Assembly (NCBI GenBank): GCA_036873135.1
Contig: JAPTYO010000015.1
Coordinates: 4,920,839 to 4,984,838, forward strand
DNA length: 64,000 nucleotides
Reading direction: 5' to 3'
From: Clarkia xantiana subsp. parviflora
Taxonomy: Eukaryota > Streptophyta > Magnoliopsida > Myrtales > Onagraceae
Below, piece after piece: positions 43,251 to 55,534 of the stretch; the stretch's first letter is position 1; every line of letters starts with the position of its first letter. A program made the position numbers and the translations under genes. The notes beneath the pieces are model-generated. The model was not told where the DNA came from and ran no database searches. It saw nothing but the letters and a program-made list of their open reading frames with translations.

Positions 43251-44420
43251 GGTGGGACAAACACCGTTGATACATGTGCCATAAAAGGCACGCCTCGTTT
43301 GCCACACATACATAGAACATTAAAAAGTTTTATTTGATGCAAGACATCTGATGAAATTCACTTGTGAATTCTTTTCATATGAAATGCTGAACGTGGTTGA
43401 GACTGCCTGTCCATCTTACCTTAATTATAACTTCAATCTATGATCCGAGACCTTATTGTTGTTATTGATGGATTTCCTATTGTTCGTTTGATGTTTGAAT
43501 TTTGGTTGATTGAGATTCGAAATTATTGAATAAAGTAGTTTCCGTTAGATTCGAAATGTGATCTACTTGTCAAAATTAATCGACCCGGTTAAACGGGATC
43601 GATCCGAAATGAAGTTAAAACTAAAATATCCGCCAAGCACAATTGGTCGGATCAAACAAATATACACACTCTCCTTCATCTAATATCGTGAACATTGAAA
43701 TATCGTTAATATCCATCGATTGTGTAGTTCTAAGAGTAAACCGATTTTACTATTTCTTATTTGTTAGTACTCCATTATATGATAAATTCTGTAATGTTGA
43801 ACATGTGCGAAACCGATTGGATTAAATTAAATTGAATTCTGGAAAAGAAACGATTTATACCATGGGTTAAACCTGGAATAGGCACCACGCGCGCGTGTAC
43901 CTCGAAAGACGGAACACATCGTTTCAGAGTACGAATTTAATGATGAAGTGGTTTAATGAATGAATGCTGAATTTTCATTTGCCTTCCTTTGGGAATAACT
44001 CATTTAATACTTATACGACGAAAAGAGGTAAGCTTTATAAGCTACCACGAACTCGTAAAGTATCAATTGACGCATAAGACTAAAGCCCAGTGCACAATTC
44101 AGAGATGGATAAAGTCTTTGAGATGAATTAGCAAATGAAAAGGATGATGTCGGTAAAATGACTCTCCCACTAAATGCCTTGAACAAAAAGTCTGGCAAGG
44201 CATTCATATCGATAACACACTTCAACAGGCATGGTTTGAAAACATAATGTTAGAGTTCAACAACTGACGTTCCCTATGGAACAAAAGACAATTGACTCAC
44301 ATAAATGTAGAACTATGTTTCAATAAAATCGGTAAAACACGACGCCATAAAAGCTAAAAGAAATGATAACGAGGTAAAGTTTATCATCACGCTTCATTAA
44401 TTTGCGCATTAAACAAGTAT
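43251..44420 (+). other. Copia B block replacing protease and integrase
   Basis: About 1.2 kb with no long frame, homologous to the blocks in copias A and C (for example GGTACACGCG-type text near 43890). It lies exactly where protease and integrase belong. Confidence 0.7.
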
Positions 44421-45922
44421 TCATATCATGGTTACGAGAACTACTCTTAGAGGATACATGTTTACATTAGCTTGGGATAATGATGTTGTGGTCGAATATG
44501 AGACGTTACATTCCTTAAGAACAAATTTACAACTCTTGGTGAAATCAAAACATATGAAGTCTTGATCGAAATGGAGAAGGATTACAATGATGGTCAGGTC
44601 CCACTTACTTCGAGTGGGAGATTTGAGGTAGCAACGCAAGTGAATGACATGGTAAATGAAGATGGAGACATTTTCATAGTAAATCCAGTGGGAGGAGATA
44701 ATTCTGCCACACAAATCACTGTTGCTGCAAATGCGAATCAAGTAGAACCTGATAATCATGTAGCCGGACTGCTGGATGAAAATCCAATAATACCACAACT
44801 ACCCATTGTTCTCCGTGGGAGTGGATCAACCAACTTGGTTCCAGATCCCAGTGATCAAGGAATTCATCTCCGAGGTAAAATCCCGAGACCGAGAGGTCGT
44901 CCAAGAAAAGTTGTAGATCAAGGTTCTAGCACTGCCCTTGTTCCCAATGTGAGTGATGCTCCGATAAGAAGCATTATTTCGAGTGGGAGCAACGTTTAGA
45001 CTCAAGATGGGATTAACGAGCATAGACGAAGTCAAATGCATCGAACTTCTCCCAAGAAGTATCCCATCGAGAAGGGTGAAATTTTCACCCTAACTTCTAT
45101 TGAGGAACCGGTAACGGTTCAACAAGCATTGAAAGGACCTCAAAGCGAAGGAATGGAGGAAAGAAATGTAAAAAGAGTTCGCCTTAATGAAAGCCAATTT
45201 CGTATGGTCTTTGGTTGATTTACCTGAAATTGAAACTAACTGCTGATGGAAATGTCGAGCGATACAAAGCCCGACTAGTTGCGAAAGGATACACCAAGCT
45301 TCACTGAGTGGACTTTGATGAAACATACTCAACGACTGTGCGTTACACCACAGTCCGGGCCATCCTAGCCCGGGTCGCATGCCTCGATCTAGACCTGCAC
45401 CAAATGGATGTTAAGACCACGTTCCTCCACGGAAGCCTGGAGGAAGAGATCTATATGGAGAAACCGGAGGGTTTCATTACTCTTGGTAACGAACGGAAAG
45501 TTTGTAAACTCCAAAGATCCATTAACAGTCTTAAACAATCGTCTCAGCAATGGTACCGCTGATCCCACGAGGAAATTGGTTGAAATGTATTTGTGAATCT
45601 CCACGAGGATCCATGCGTGTATACAAAGACCTCTAAGTCTAAGTACGTCATCTTAACCTTATACGTGGATGACATACTCATTGCTGCGAACGATGTGAGT
45701 TTCATGAATGAATTAAAGTCCTGGTTGGAATCTGTATTTGAGATGAAAGACATGGGAGAGGCTACGTACATCTTGGGCATTAAAATTGGTAGAGATCATG
45801 CCGCCCGGAGGTTATGTCTATCTCAGAAAGCCTATTTCAACAAACTGTTGAAATGTTTCAGATTACAAGACGCCAAACCTGTGGAGACGCCGGTATATTT
45901 GGGTGCGCGTTGTAAAACGTGA
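44421..45922 (+). pseudogene. pol: Copia B integrase tail, linker and RT first part
   Basis: It begins with a decayed integrase C-terminal trace (LRGYMFTL...VVEYETLHSL; compare SKGYVLVA...VVEHESRDVTFL in copia D). An acidic linker follows (44562-44999; PRPRGRPRKVVDQG), then RT (NVERYKARLVAKGY, HQMDVKTTFLHGSLEEE, LTLYVDDILIAAND with intact YVDD near 45663). Breaks include a small deletion after WSLVDLP near 45222, stops near 45306 and 45560, and a 1-nt frameshift near 45895. Gypsy B is inserted at 45948. RT continues at 53742. Confidence 0.88.
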
Positions 45923-45947
45923 CGGCCCGAAGAACTAGAATGAGCGT

Positions 45948-46601
45948 TGTTGGATCACGGTGGAACTCCGGTACGGTCTTGACGGCGATCCGAGCTCCTT
46001 CGTTCCACGTAATCCTGCAAGAGGGGATAGACCGGGCGGTGACCCAGAATCCCTCTCCGATGCTTAAATGAGTATCTCGTATAAACTGGCAAGCAGGAAT
46101 CTCAAAAAGTGTATCTCAAAACGTATGTGATCTGAGGTAACCTCTACCCTTTTATAGGAGAAGAGGTACCTTAGTTACCTGGTGAACCGTTGGGGTGGTT
46201 AGCCCATATTCCGCGTATCTCGGCCACGATCCCGCCTATCTAGGCCATGATCTCGCTTATCTCGGCCACGCTCCGCGTATCTCGGCCTCAACCTCTGATA
46301 ACAAGTCCCGACCAATATCGGGGACTCCAGAGTTATCTCATTGTGTCACCGCTCGGGGCCCCTCGTCATCGTGACAGGGCCAATCATTCTCAGGGATTCA
46401 TCATCGGGGCCTACTTAAAGGCATCTCATCGGGAGCGCCCAGCTCGCCTATCGGGACAGACCACGTCGGGACTCCTCCTCATCGGGACTCCTCTCGTCGG
46501 GACCCTTCGCATTGGTCTTCTTGACCTCGTTTGAGGCCCAGTGGGCCCATTCACCGTTTACTCATCGTTAAAGGGCCTAACGGCTATAGCGAAACCCATC
46601 A
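45948..46601 (-). repeat. 3' LTR of gypsy B (654 bp)
   Basis: Left-hand LTR, preceded by AGCGT. Reverse TATA box at 46149-46156. It carries fewer 20-bp subrepeats than gypsy A. Confidence 0.95.
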
Positions 46602-46610
46602 TTTGCCCCC
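46602..46610 (-). other. Polypurine tract, gypsy B
   Basis: On the minus strand GGGGGCAAA adjoins the 3' LTR, identical to gypsy A. Confidence 0.85.
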
Positions 46611-46685
46611 AAGACTTGAGGGACTTACAGTTCGTCGTGTCTTTCAACTCCCGACCTCCCGATATCGGTATCGGAGGCTTTTCCC

Positions 46686-46943
46686 TTGACAAAATTTGTT
46701 AACACGGATCTTCTCGTCCACGATTCCTCAATGATCGACCCTTCAGTGGCTGACCTCAAAGAGTCCGATCCTCCCGCGGCCAATCTTCCAGGATCCGATC
46801 CTCTTACTGCGGAGCCTTCTGCCACAGACCTCGTGGACCCTGCTCCCCTCGACGCTGCCAAGGATCGAGCTCAATCGCTTTTATTTTCTTTTGTCGCGAA
46901 CCTTCCAGATTCCTTTGGTTCCGATTATCGCTGCACCACCTAA
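46686..46943 (+). pseudogene. Remnant of the antisense gene in gypsy B (acidic C-terminus)
   Basis: Opposite in direction to gypsy B pol. The frame (DPSVADLKESDPPAANLPGS, PSATDLVDPAPLDAAKDRAQ) matches the acidic tail of the antisense protein of gypsy A (PPEANPVDPSATDSADPAAA). Everything upstream (promoter, PF04195-like part, coiled coil) has been deleted. The ATG at 46686 is not an authentic start. Confidence 0.7.
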
Positions 46944-48535
46944 GGTGAATTAACCACGCCACTTAAGGCGATTCGATCATTCCACTTAAAAGTGATTGCG
47001 TCACTTAAGACATTTTACCCACACCACTTAAGGCGATTTAATCGTGCCATTTAAGGCGAAACTACGCCACTTAAGGCGATTTTGATGAACAACTCGCACT
47101 ACTGAAGGCGACTTAATAACTTGCACCACTTAAGGCGACTTAACAACTTGCACCACTTAAGGCGACTTTACATCGTGCGCCACTTAAGGCGACTTAATAT
47201 CGTGCCCACTTAAGGCGACTTTACATCGTGCGCCACTTAAGGCGACTTTTCATCGTGCACCACTTAAGGCGGCTTTTTCTCGTGCACCACTTAAGGCGAC
47301 TTTTTTCTCGTGCACCACTTAAGGCGACTTAATCTCGTGCACCACTTAAGGAGACTTTACATCGTGCGCCACTTAAGGCGACTTAATCTCGTGCACCACT
47401 TAAGGCGACTTTTCCTCGTGCACCACTTAAGGCGACTTAATCTCGTGCACCACTTAAGGCGACTTAATCTCGTGCACCACTTAAGGCGACTTTACATCGT
47501 GCGCCACTTAAGGCGACATTTCATCGTGCACCACTTAAGGCGACTTAATCTCGTGCACCACTTAAGGCGACTTTACATCGTGCGCCACTTAAGGCGACTT
47601 AATCTCGTGCACCACTTAAGGCGACTTTACATCGTGCGCCACTTAAGTCGACTTAATATCGTGCACCACTTAAGGCGACTTTTTCTCGTGCACCACTTAA
47701 GGCGACTTTTTCTCGTGCACCACTTAAGGCGACTTAATCTCGTGCACCACTTAAGGCGATTTACATCGTGCGCCACTTAAGGCGACTTAATATCGTGCAC
47801 CACTTAAGGCGATTTTTTCTTGTGCACCACTTAAGGCGACTTTTTCTCGTGCACCACTTAAGGCGACTTAATCTCGTGCACCACTTAAGGCGACTTTACA
47901 TCGTGCGCCACTTAAGGCGACTTAATATCGTGCACCACTTAAGGCGACTTTTTCTCGTGCACCACTTAAGGCGACTTTTCATCGTGCACCACTTAAGGCG
48001 GCTTTACATCGTGCACCACTTAAGGCGACTTTACATCGTGCGCCACTTAAGGCGACATTTCATCGTGCACCACTTAAGGCGACTTAATCTCGTGCACCAC
48101 TTAAGGCGACTTTACATCGTGCGCTACTTAAGGCGACTTAATCTCGTGCACCACTTAATGCGACTTTACATCGTGCGCCACTTAAGGCGACTTAATATCG
48201 AGCACCACTTAAGGCGAATTTTTCCCGTGCACCACTTAAGGAGACTTAATCTCGTGCACCACTTAAGGCGACTTTACATCGTGCGCCACTTAAGGCGACT
48301 TAATATCGTGCACCACTTAAGGCGACTTTTTCCCGTGCACCACTTAAGGTGACTTAATCTCGTGCACCACTTAAGGCGACTTTACATCGTGCGCCACTTA
48401 AGGCGACTTAATATCGTGCACCACTTAAGGCGACTTTACATCGTGCGCCACTTAAGGCGACTTAATCTCGTGCACCACTTAAGGCGACTTTTTCTCGTGC
48501 ACCACTTAAGGCGACTTTTCATCAAGTATGACATT
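46931..48535 (-). repeat. Large 27-bp minisatellite of gypsy B
   Basis: Roughly 50-60 copies of GCACCACTTAAGGCGACTTA plus ATCTCGT (plus-strand view) and a second variant GCGCCACTTAAGGCGACTTT plus ACATCGT, which often alternate. The period is 27 and the frames are open on the plus strand (His-His-Leu-Arg-Arg repeats). It is homologous to the smaller, irregular array of gypsy A (17637-18250). Confidence 0.95.
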
Positions 48536-48539
48536 TCTT

Positions 48540-49731
48540 CAAGTGTTCGCCACTGAAAGAATGCTTCAATACTCTGCCATCGAGGTCTTCCAACTTGTAC
48601 GCATTTGGAGCTGGCATCCCCACGACCTTGTAAGGTCCTTCCCATTTTGGTGACATCTTATTGATCTGATCCAAAAGGGTAAACTCGTTCCGACGCCAAA
48701 TCAGCTCCCGACGAAGAACTGTCGGGACTTAAATCCCCGATTGTAATATCTGGCCGTCGCCAAACGCATTCGAGCCTGGACTTCATCGGCTTCCCGCCTC
48801 TTCTCTTCGAGCAAGTCCAAATCCAGACTTCTCATTTCATCATTTGTCAAAGGCTCGTAATATATCATCTGATGGGACGCACAGCTACCTCTACGGGAGC
48901 AACAGCCTCCGTGCCATAGACAAGGCCAAACGGAGTCTCCCCAGTTGATCGTTTGGGTGTCGTCCTAACAGCCCAAAGCACGTTTTCCAGCTCGTTCGGC
49001 CATTTGCCCTTCAAGGCATAAACCCTTTTCTTCAGGCCATCCATCACGATTTTGTTGGCTGATTCCACCTGGCCATTAGTCTGAGCATGATGAACCGAGG
49101 CTGTCCGATGCTCGATATTCAACTACTCCAGATACTCCTTCACTTGAGCCCCGTTAAACGGTGGACCATTGTTGCTGATCACCACCTTAGGAATCCCGTA
49201 TCTGGATACAATATGGGTCTGAAGAAACTTGACGATCTGGTTCCCCGTCGTCTTGGCCAACGCCTTAGCTTCTATCCATTTCGAAAAATAATCGATAGTC
49301 ACCAGCAAATACTTGCACTGACCTTGTGCCTGTGGGAGAGGTCCCACCAAATCGATACCCCACTGCGCGAAGGGCCAAGCACTCTTGATAGACGTCAGAT
49401 TAGCAGCCGGAGCCACGATATTCGGGGCATACCTCTGGCACGCGTCACAGGATCGGACCAGCGCCGTCGCCTCCTTGCTCATCGAAGGCCAATAATAGCC
49501 CAAATTCAGCACTTTCTTCATAATGGATCGGGCCCCTTCGTGCACCTCCTTAAGGATCCGACCTGTGTCGGGTTCGGCCACACATTTCAAGTAAGGAGTC
49601 GAGAACCACCCCTTTTTGTATAGCTGCTTATCCAGCACCACGTAATTAATCGCGATCCGACGTATCCTGTCAGCTACCACTTCATTATCAGGGACTGCCC
49701 CCGTAGTCAGGTACGCGACTATCGGGGTCAT
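48540..49731 (-). pseudogene. pol: Gypsy B integrase
   Basis: Homologous to gypsy A integrase. The zinc finger has lost seven residues including its second His (EVHEGARSIM versus EVHEGVAACHEGTRSIM). The first Asp is present (WGIDLVGPLP), but the second catalytic Asp is Asn (VVISNNGPPF near 49170). A TAG stop at about 49121 splits the frame before LNIEHRTAS, after which the Glu (NGQVESANK) is kept. A 1-nt loss near 48877 shifts the C-terminal part. This integrase is certainly inactive. Confidence 0.92.
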
Positions 49732-50600
49732 CCAAGTGGGCTCCTCCTTCGATCCTGCTTCAATGGAACAGACCTCCGATGGGTCGTGTCGGTGATCGAC
49801 AAGATCACCTTCTCCAAGAAGTGCACCTTCCGATTTTCCTCTAGGGGTGCCCCCAAGGCGAATTTGCTCAAGGCATCCGCTTCCGCGTTTTCCTCCCTCG
49901 GGATTGCCTCGATGTCGAAAATTTTGAAGCTCTCCTTCAAGACTTGCACCTCACGAAGGTACTTTCTCATCATCGGGCTCTTTGCCTCATACCGTCCTTG
50001 GACTTGATTCACAATTAGGCCCGCATCACACTTCACTCTCAAGTGAGCAACTCTCGTACCTTTGGCAATTTTCAGGCCTGTGATAAGAGCCTCATACTCA
50101 GCTTCGTTGTTCGTGGCCCTAAACGTTAAAGCCAAAGCATATCGAAGCGGCTCACCCCCGCCTGGTGGTATCAATACAAAGCCTGCTCCTGATCCGTCTG
50201 AACTCGAGGAGCCATCCGTGTACATTTCCCAAGTATTTTCTTCATTTGGCTGTTCTGGTTGCTCCGCCATTTCTGGTTGCTCTGCTATCGGGACCTCCAT
50301 AGTTGCCCCCTCTACAGGACTCGCTTCTTCTAGATCGGGGGCTGTAGACTCTGCTATAAAATCCGCCAACTGGTCGATCCTCGGAAGTGGGTAACAATCC
50401 TTCAAGTCGTGGAAATCAACACACATCCGCCATTTCCCATTGCTCTTCTTCACCAGAACCGGGTTGGCGACAAGTCTGGAATCGGAGCTCCTTGATAAAC
50501 CCAGCATCGAGCAACCTGCCCACCTCCTGCTGGATCGCGATCCTCTTGTCTGCGCCCATCGGACGCATTTTCTGTGCGATAGGCTTGATCGCGGGATCAA
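49728..50600 (-). pseudogene. pol: Gypsy B RT remnant fused to second RNase H
   Basis: The frame contains NPVLVKKSNGKWRMCVDF and PLPRIDQL, then jumps straight to ADFIAESTAPDLEEASP. Comparison with gypsy A shows loss of about 1 kb containing YVDD and the whole first RNase H. The deletion ends share short similarity (CTGGTGGA and TTGGCGGA in gypsy A), as expected from illegitimate recombination. The second RNase H (MYTDGSSSSDGSGAGF, NNEAEYEAL, EADALSKFAL) is intact in motifs. The frame shifts near 49790 before integrase. Confidence 0.9.
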
Positions 50601-51732
50601 TCTTCAACTTGTGCATGATCACATCGGGGCTGATTCCTGGCATGTCACTCGGGGACCAGGCAAACAGCTCCTTGTACTCCTTCAGCAGATCGATCAATTC
50701 TCGGGCTGTCTCCTCGGTTAGAGCAGACCCGATTTTCACCTTCCTCTGGGGTCCGTCAATCTCGACCTCCTTATCTTCCATCAGCGCGGGACGCCCAAAC
50801 TCCTCTCTGGGATCAGCATCTGTCTGGAGGATAGTCATGGCCTCCCGTCTTTTCCTTCGGGTGGCATTAACATAGCACTTACTGGAAACCACCTGGTCGT
50901 CCTTGACCTCCCCGACTCCATGATCAGTCGGGAACTTCATCTTCTGGTGAACAGTCGAGGCAATGGCCATCAGCGGGTTGATGGTAGTTCTCCCGATAAT
51001 CGCATTGTAAGTCCCCGCATACTCAACAGCCACGAAATCCACATTCCCCCTCTCCGTTTTCCACCCACTACCGAACTCCACTGGTAAGGTGATCATTCCC
51101 AGCGGATAGGAGGTAATACCAGAGAACCCGACCATCGGGAAGTTCACCTCCTTCAGATCCTTCTTCATTTTTCCCATGGCTTCCAGCGCATCCATAAACA
51201 GAATATCGGAGGAGCTCCGTCCGTCAATCAAAATCCACTTCATCTCGTACCCATCCACGTCCAGGGTCACGACCAAAGCATCATCGTTTGGACTCTCCAC
51301 ACCTATCAGGTCCTTGGCTGAAAAGGAAATCACCATCTCTTCCTTCGCGGTCCAGGATCGGGACCTCTTGCCTAGCACCACAGCAGCAGAAATTCTAGAG
51401 GCATAGTCCTCCCGAGAGGCTGTGGTGTCACCTCCCGCGGAAAATCCTCCGTGAATCACATTGATGGTGCCCCGCTTCTCCTTACGGGCACCAGAAGATT
51501 CTGGCTCAGACTTCTTCTTCTTTGGGGACCGATCGCGGGAACGGGACCGGGACCGGGACCGGGACCGCGATCGAGATCGAGAGCGGGAACGACACCGCCT
51601 TTCAGCCACAAACTCCTTAAGATTCCCCTTCTGGATCAGCTTCTCGATCTCCTTCTTCAACTCACGACAATGGTTAGTGTCGTGACCGCTGGCGCGGTGG
51701 AACCGACAGTAACGATCGGTGCGGGATCCCAT
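50416..51732 (-). pseudogene. pol: Gypsy B zinc knuckle, RS tract, protease and RT start
   Basis: An open frame of 438 codons. It has the knuckle CRFHRASGHDTNHC, an Arg-Ser tract longer than in gypsy A (about ten RS pairs, 51535-51595), protease (ILIDGRSSSDILF; gypsy A has IDGGSSS, so a Gly near the active site is Arg), the uninterrupted NPLMAIASTVHQ joint that is broken in gypsy A, and the RT entry (FAWSPSDMPGISPD). It goes out of frame near 50485 just before VLVKK. Confidence 0.9.
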
Positions 51733-53027
51733 AAACTCTCCTTCCTTCTTCGGGGGGGTACCTAGAGATACCCTGTCGATCCATGACCGCTAACACCTCC
51801 GCCATGGAGCTATTCAGAGGGATTCTATAGTCCTCCCGCTTATCCTTCCTCGGGGGACGCCTGTCCTCCCTTCGATCAGAACGACCTCGAGTCCGACTGC
51901 CCTCGGACTTATCCTTCCGCTTATGGTCGTCCACGGGCTTGAGCGACTGCTTCCCCCTATTCGACTTCGGGGGCTCAAGCTCTCCGGCAGCTATTTTCGA
52001 CTCTTGCACGTCGATTTGCTGCTTCACCCTTTTCTATAGGGCCTCCATGTTCCACACAGCCTTCTCAGCCACGCTGTGCATCAGGTCGGAACCATATGGG
52101 GCTGTCAGGTTTCGAAGGAAGGTGCGAATGGTCTCTCCCTCCGATATCTCTTCATCAATTTCCGCCACGCTGGCAGTATATCGCTGGTAATAGTGCGCCA
52201 GCGATTCGTCGGGGCTTTGCACCACTTGGGCCAGGGACCTCACACTCTTCAGGAGACGCCGACGGCCCTGATACTGCTGAATGAAACGGTCGTGCATGTC
52301 GGCCCAGCAGGTGATGCACCCTGGGGGCAGGCTGAAGAACCAGGTCATGGCCCTCTCACCCAGTGTGTTCGGGAACAGCACACACACGATATCGTCGTTC
52401 GGGGCTCTGCCAAGACATGCCATGAGGTGCTTCTGGACATGAAGAACTGGATCTCCTTCGCCATCATACTCCTTTACTGTGGGGATACCCAGCCCTGGCG
52501 GGGCGAGGGTGTCTATTAGTCGGGGAACGAAGGGATGAGTGGATCGATCCCTCAGTTTCGACATCATCGGCTTCTGCTCCCCCAGGCAGATGTTCACAAT
52601 CTTCACTACCTGATTGGGGGTGATGGGACCATTAAGGGGAATGGTCTTGTGCTGCACTGGTCCTGGCCCGTCGACCACAAATCGCTCTGACTGAGCGGGC
52701 TCCTTACCCTTGTCCTGGCTCCGGGTTGGGCCTCCTGCACATTCTGAACCTCTGCTGGCGGGGGCACTTCTTCCCTTGGTGGGGGCACCTCCTCTTATCC
52801 CTCGCAGCCTCTCTTCGATCTAAAAGAGCCTCCACGGTCGCCAAAAATATCGGCATGGCATCCGCCACAGCCTTCGTCAGGTCCGCATTTGGAGGAGCCT
52901 TCTCCTCCCTATTTTCTTGGTGCTGAGCAGCATCTTCGGGGACTTCGTTGTGCCCCCCTGTCTGGGAGACCTCAGCAGGGAGATTCTGGTCCTCGGTACG
53001 CTCCGGTGGTGAATTCAGAGCCGCCAT
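51674..53027 (-). pseudogene. gag: Gypsy B gag
   Basis: Gag in three broken frames. 53027-52704 is the N-terminus (PAEVSQTGGHNE, ATVEALLDRREAA), then a shift near 52690. 52678-52034 is the capsid domain (GEGDPVLHVQKHLMACLGRA, WFFSLPPG, FIQQYQGRRR), ending in a TAG stop that replaces Gln in EALQKRVK. 52027-51674 is the basic C-terminal part, with a 1-base shift in the C-run near 51755. The likely start is the ATG at 53027. Order and motifs match gypsy A. Confidence 0.9.
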
Positions 53028-53063
53028 TGAACGAGTAGAAGTTATACTAGCTTTTTGTCACGT

Positions 53064-53081
53064 TTCCCACAGATGGCGCCA
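53064..53081 (-). other. Primer-binding site, gypsy B
   Basis: On the minus strand TGGCGCCATCTGTGGGAA, one base different from gypsy A, one base from the 5' LTR. Confidence 0.85.
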
Positions 53082-53082
53082 A

Positions 53083-53736
53083 TGTTGGATCACGGTGGAA
53101 CTCCGGTACGGTCTTGACGGCGATCCGAGCTCCTTCGCTCCACGTAATCCTGCAAGAGGGGATAGACCGGGCGGTGACCCAGAATCCCTCTCCGATGCTT
53201 AAATGAGTATCTCGTATAAACATGCAAGCAGGAATCTCAAAGAGTGTATCTCAAAACGTATGTGATCTGAGGTAACCTCTGCCCTTTTATAGGCGAAGAG
53301 GTACCTCAGTTACCTGGTGAACCGTTGGGGTGGTTAGCCCATACTCCGTGTATCTCGGCCACGATCCCGCCTATCTAGGCCATGATCTCGTTTATCTCGG
53401 CCACGCTCCGCGTATCTCGGCCTCAACCTCTGATAACAAGTCCCGACCAATATCGGAGACTCCAGAGTTATCTCATTGTGTCACCGCTCGGGGCCCCTCG
53501 TCATCGTGACAGGGCCAATCATTCTCAGGGATTCATCATCGGGGCCTACTTAAAGGCATCTCATCGGGAGCACCCAGCTCGCCTATCGGGACCGACCACG
53601 TCGGGACTCCTCCTCATCGGGACTCCTCTCGTCGGGACCCTTCGCATTGGTCTTCTTGACCTCGTTTGAGGCCCAGTGGGCCCATTCACCGTTTACTCGT
53701 CGTTAAAGGGCCTTACGGCTATAGTGAAACCCATCA
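53083..53736 (-). repeat. 5' LTR of gypsy B (654 bp)
   Basis: Same length as the left LTR with scattered substitutions. Reverse TATA box at 53284-53291. Followed by the AGCGT duplication. Confidence 0.95.
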
Positions 53737-53741
53737 AGCGT

Positions 53742-54419
53742 GAACAGATGAGGAGTGCAGAGTATTTAAGCATGGTCAGAAGTGTCATGTACGCCATGCT
53801 TTGCACTCGTCTGGACATCTGTTACGCTGTGGGCCTAGTAGCAAGATTCCAAAAAGACCCTGACTATCAACATTTAAAGGCTGTAAAACGGATCATACGT
53901 TATCTGAAAGGTACTGCCGACTACGTACTGTGCTATTAGGGCTGGAAGTTAGAATTGACCGGTTTCAGTGACGTCGACCATGGAGACGATCGTAAGTCCC
54001 CCACAGGAGGAGTCTTTCTCCTTACTAATGCTGCCATCTCATGGATGAGCAAGAAGCAATCTTGTGTCACGCTGTCTACGATGGAATCAGAATTCGTTGC
54101 TCTCTCCAAAAATGCGCATGAAGCAGTCTGGCTGAAAAGGCTTCTTACTGCGCTGCTTGATGACGATGTCGGGAGTAAGCCTGTGAAGGTGTACTCTGAC
54201 AGTCAGGTAGCTATTGCGACAGTTAAGAATCCAAAGTATTATAGTAGGATTAAACACATTCATGTGAAATATAATTATGCTAAATCCATGTTAGAAGACA
54301 ATATAATCACTTTAAAATACTCGCCCACTGATGACATGGTTGCAGACCCATTAACTAAACCATTACGCAAAGAGATATTTGAAAAGCACGTTAAACTGCC
54401 TGGATTGCGTAGGGTTTAA
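53742..54419 (+). pseudogene. pol: Copia B RT end and RNase H
   Basis: Continues RT from 45947 (EQMRSAEYLSM...MLCTRLDICYAVGL). An in-frame TAG at 53938 (LCY-stop) interrupts it. RNase H follows (TGFSDVDHGDDRKSPTGGVF, CVTLSTMESEFVALS, VYSDSQVAI) and ends LTKPLRKEIFEKHVKLPGL at 54419. The catalytic Asp and Glu residues look retained. The same junction in copia A is uninterrupted (KEREQMRRAEYLSM), confirming the gypsy B insertion point. Confidence 0.92.
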
Positions 54420-55534
54420 AAGTGGGCATGTATTTGTGATAACATTTTGATAACAAAAATTACATTTTTATTAAACGAGAGAATTGCAAATAGAGTTTAT
54501 GATTCACCGACGTCATAATATTTGATTACATCGGATTTTACGGTCTATAAACTGAGTCATAGAAGGTCACAGTCCTCTACCTAAATTATGTCGAATGTGG
54601 GCCTTGCCTCGTAACATGGGCACGGTCGTCTTGTAGGAGAGGGGACCTCTACCGTAACAAGACTGGCTAAGAACCAGGGGGATAAACTTGTTTACGTAAA
54701 ACGATCATTTGGTTTCGGAGTAACACGACACGATTTTCGTTTTGCACATCGTCGTGATGAACTCTGTTCGTCATTACCACATTCTGGGCCATATGTAAAT
54801 TCTGAGATAGCATTGTTGACATATCCCACTCCTGACAATTTTCGGGTATGCTATCGACGCGTGCTTCATACTGCGTGTGCCATGTTCGACCACGGGGTCA
54901 AGCTCGGTTGTGCTAGGTAGAATCCTTGAGATTCAGATGGGTGCAAACTTATTTACCTCGAGCGTCTGATTGATCCCGGGAGCCTTATGAAAAGGCACCC
55001 GAAGTATCCTCATATGGACTCAGAACTCATATCTAACATCAGGCTCAATGTTCGCTTCGTACGAGCGAGTGCTGAAGAAAAAGGCCAATTAACCATATCT
55101 TTGGAATCCGTTTGGGTTTGACTAAGGGTATGAGCGATGGGGATGTTCAAGTTCACCTGTAATTCACCAACTCTTGTATTCACTAGGTTGCCACCAGCCA
55201 GATATTTGTTGAAGGTTGTGAATACTTGTGCGGATGCCTTGGAGAAGTATTCCTATGTGGAAACTGGGCCATTGGAGAATTAACAGTTGATATAGGATAC
55301 AACGCGATACAATTTAAGTTTTTAAAATGTTGATTGGAAATAGGGAATCAACGTTCCGTGGGCGCTACAACACTCCTAAAAGATGAGTAGCACGATGCCC
55401 GTCATATCCGCCGGTCGCACAGCAAACCTCGCATGAACTATTCGGAAGCAGGGGCAGATCAGAAGAATGAAATGTTGATGCGATTTGGACAACAATACAT
55501 TAACAGGCACCCTCCCATTCCGGCGAGTGGGAGC
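54420..55534 (+). other. Copia B 3' untranslated region and polypurine tract
   Basis: About 1.1 kb without a gene, with blocks shared with copias A and C (for example GTTCGACCACGGGGTCAAGC near 54885). It ends in the polypurine tract GAGTGGGAGC (55525-55534) directly before the 3' LTR. Confidence 0.75.

Larger units (their letters stand above)
45948..53736 (-). mobile_element. Ty3/gypsy Tat-lineage element, gypsy B (7,789 bp, internally deleted)
   Basis: Two LTRs of 654 bp each (TGTTGGATCACGG...AACCCATCA) and target duplication AGCGT (45943-45947 and 53737-53741). The family is the same as gypsy A but on the minus strand and 3.2 kb shorter. The difference comes from loss of the RT core and first RNase H (~1 kb) and of nearly all of the antisense gene (~3 kb), partly offset by a large 27-bp array. 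Many frameshifts and stops show that it is not autonomous. Confidence 0.96.

Noticed and set aside
47310..48556. Long open frames of His-His-Leu-Arg-Arg repeats as a possible repeat protein
   Set aside because: They are translations of the 27-bp minisatellite; the unit is a multiple of three without stop codons, so the frame is open by construction.
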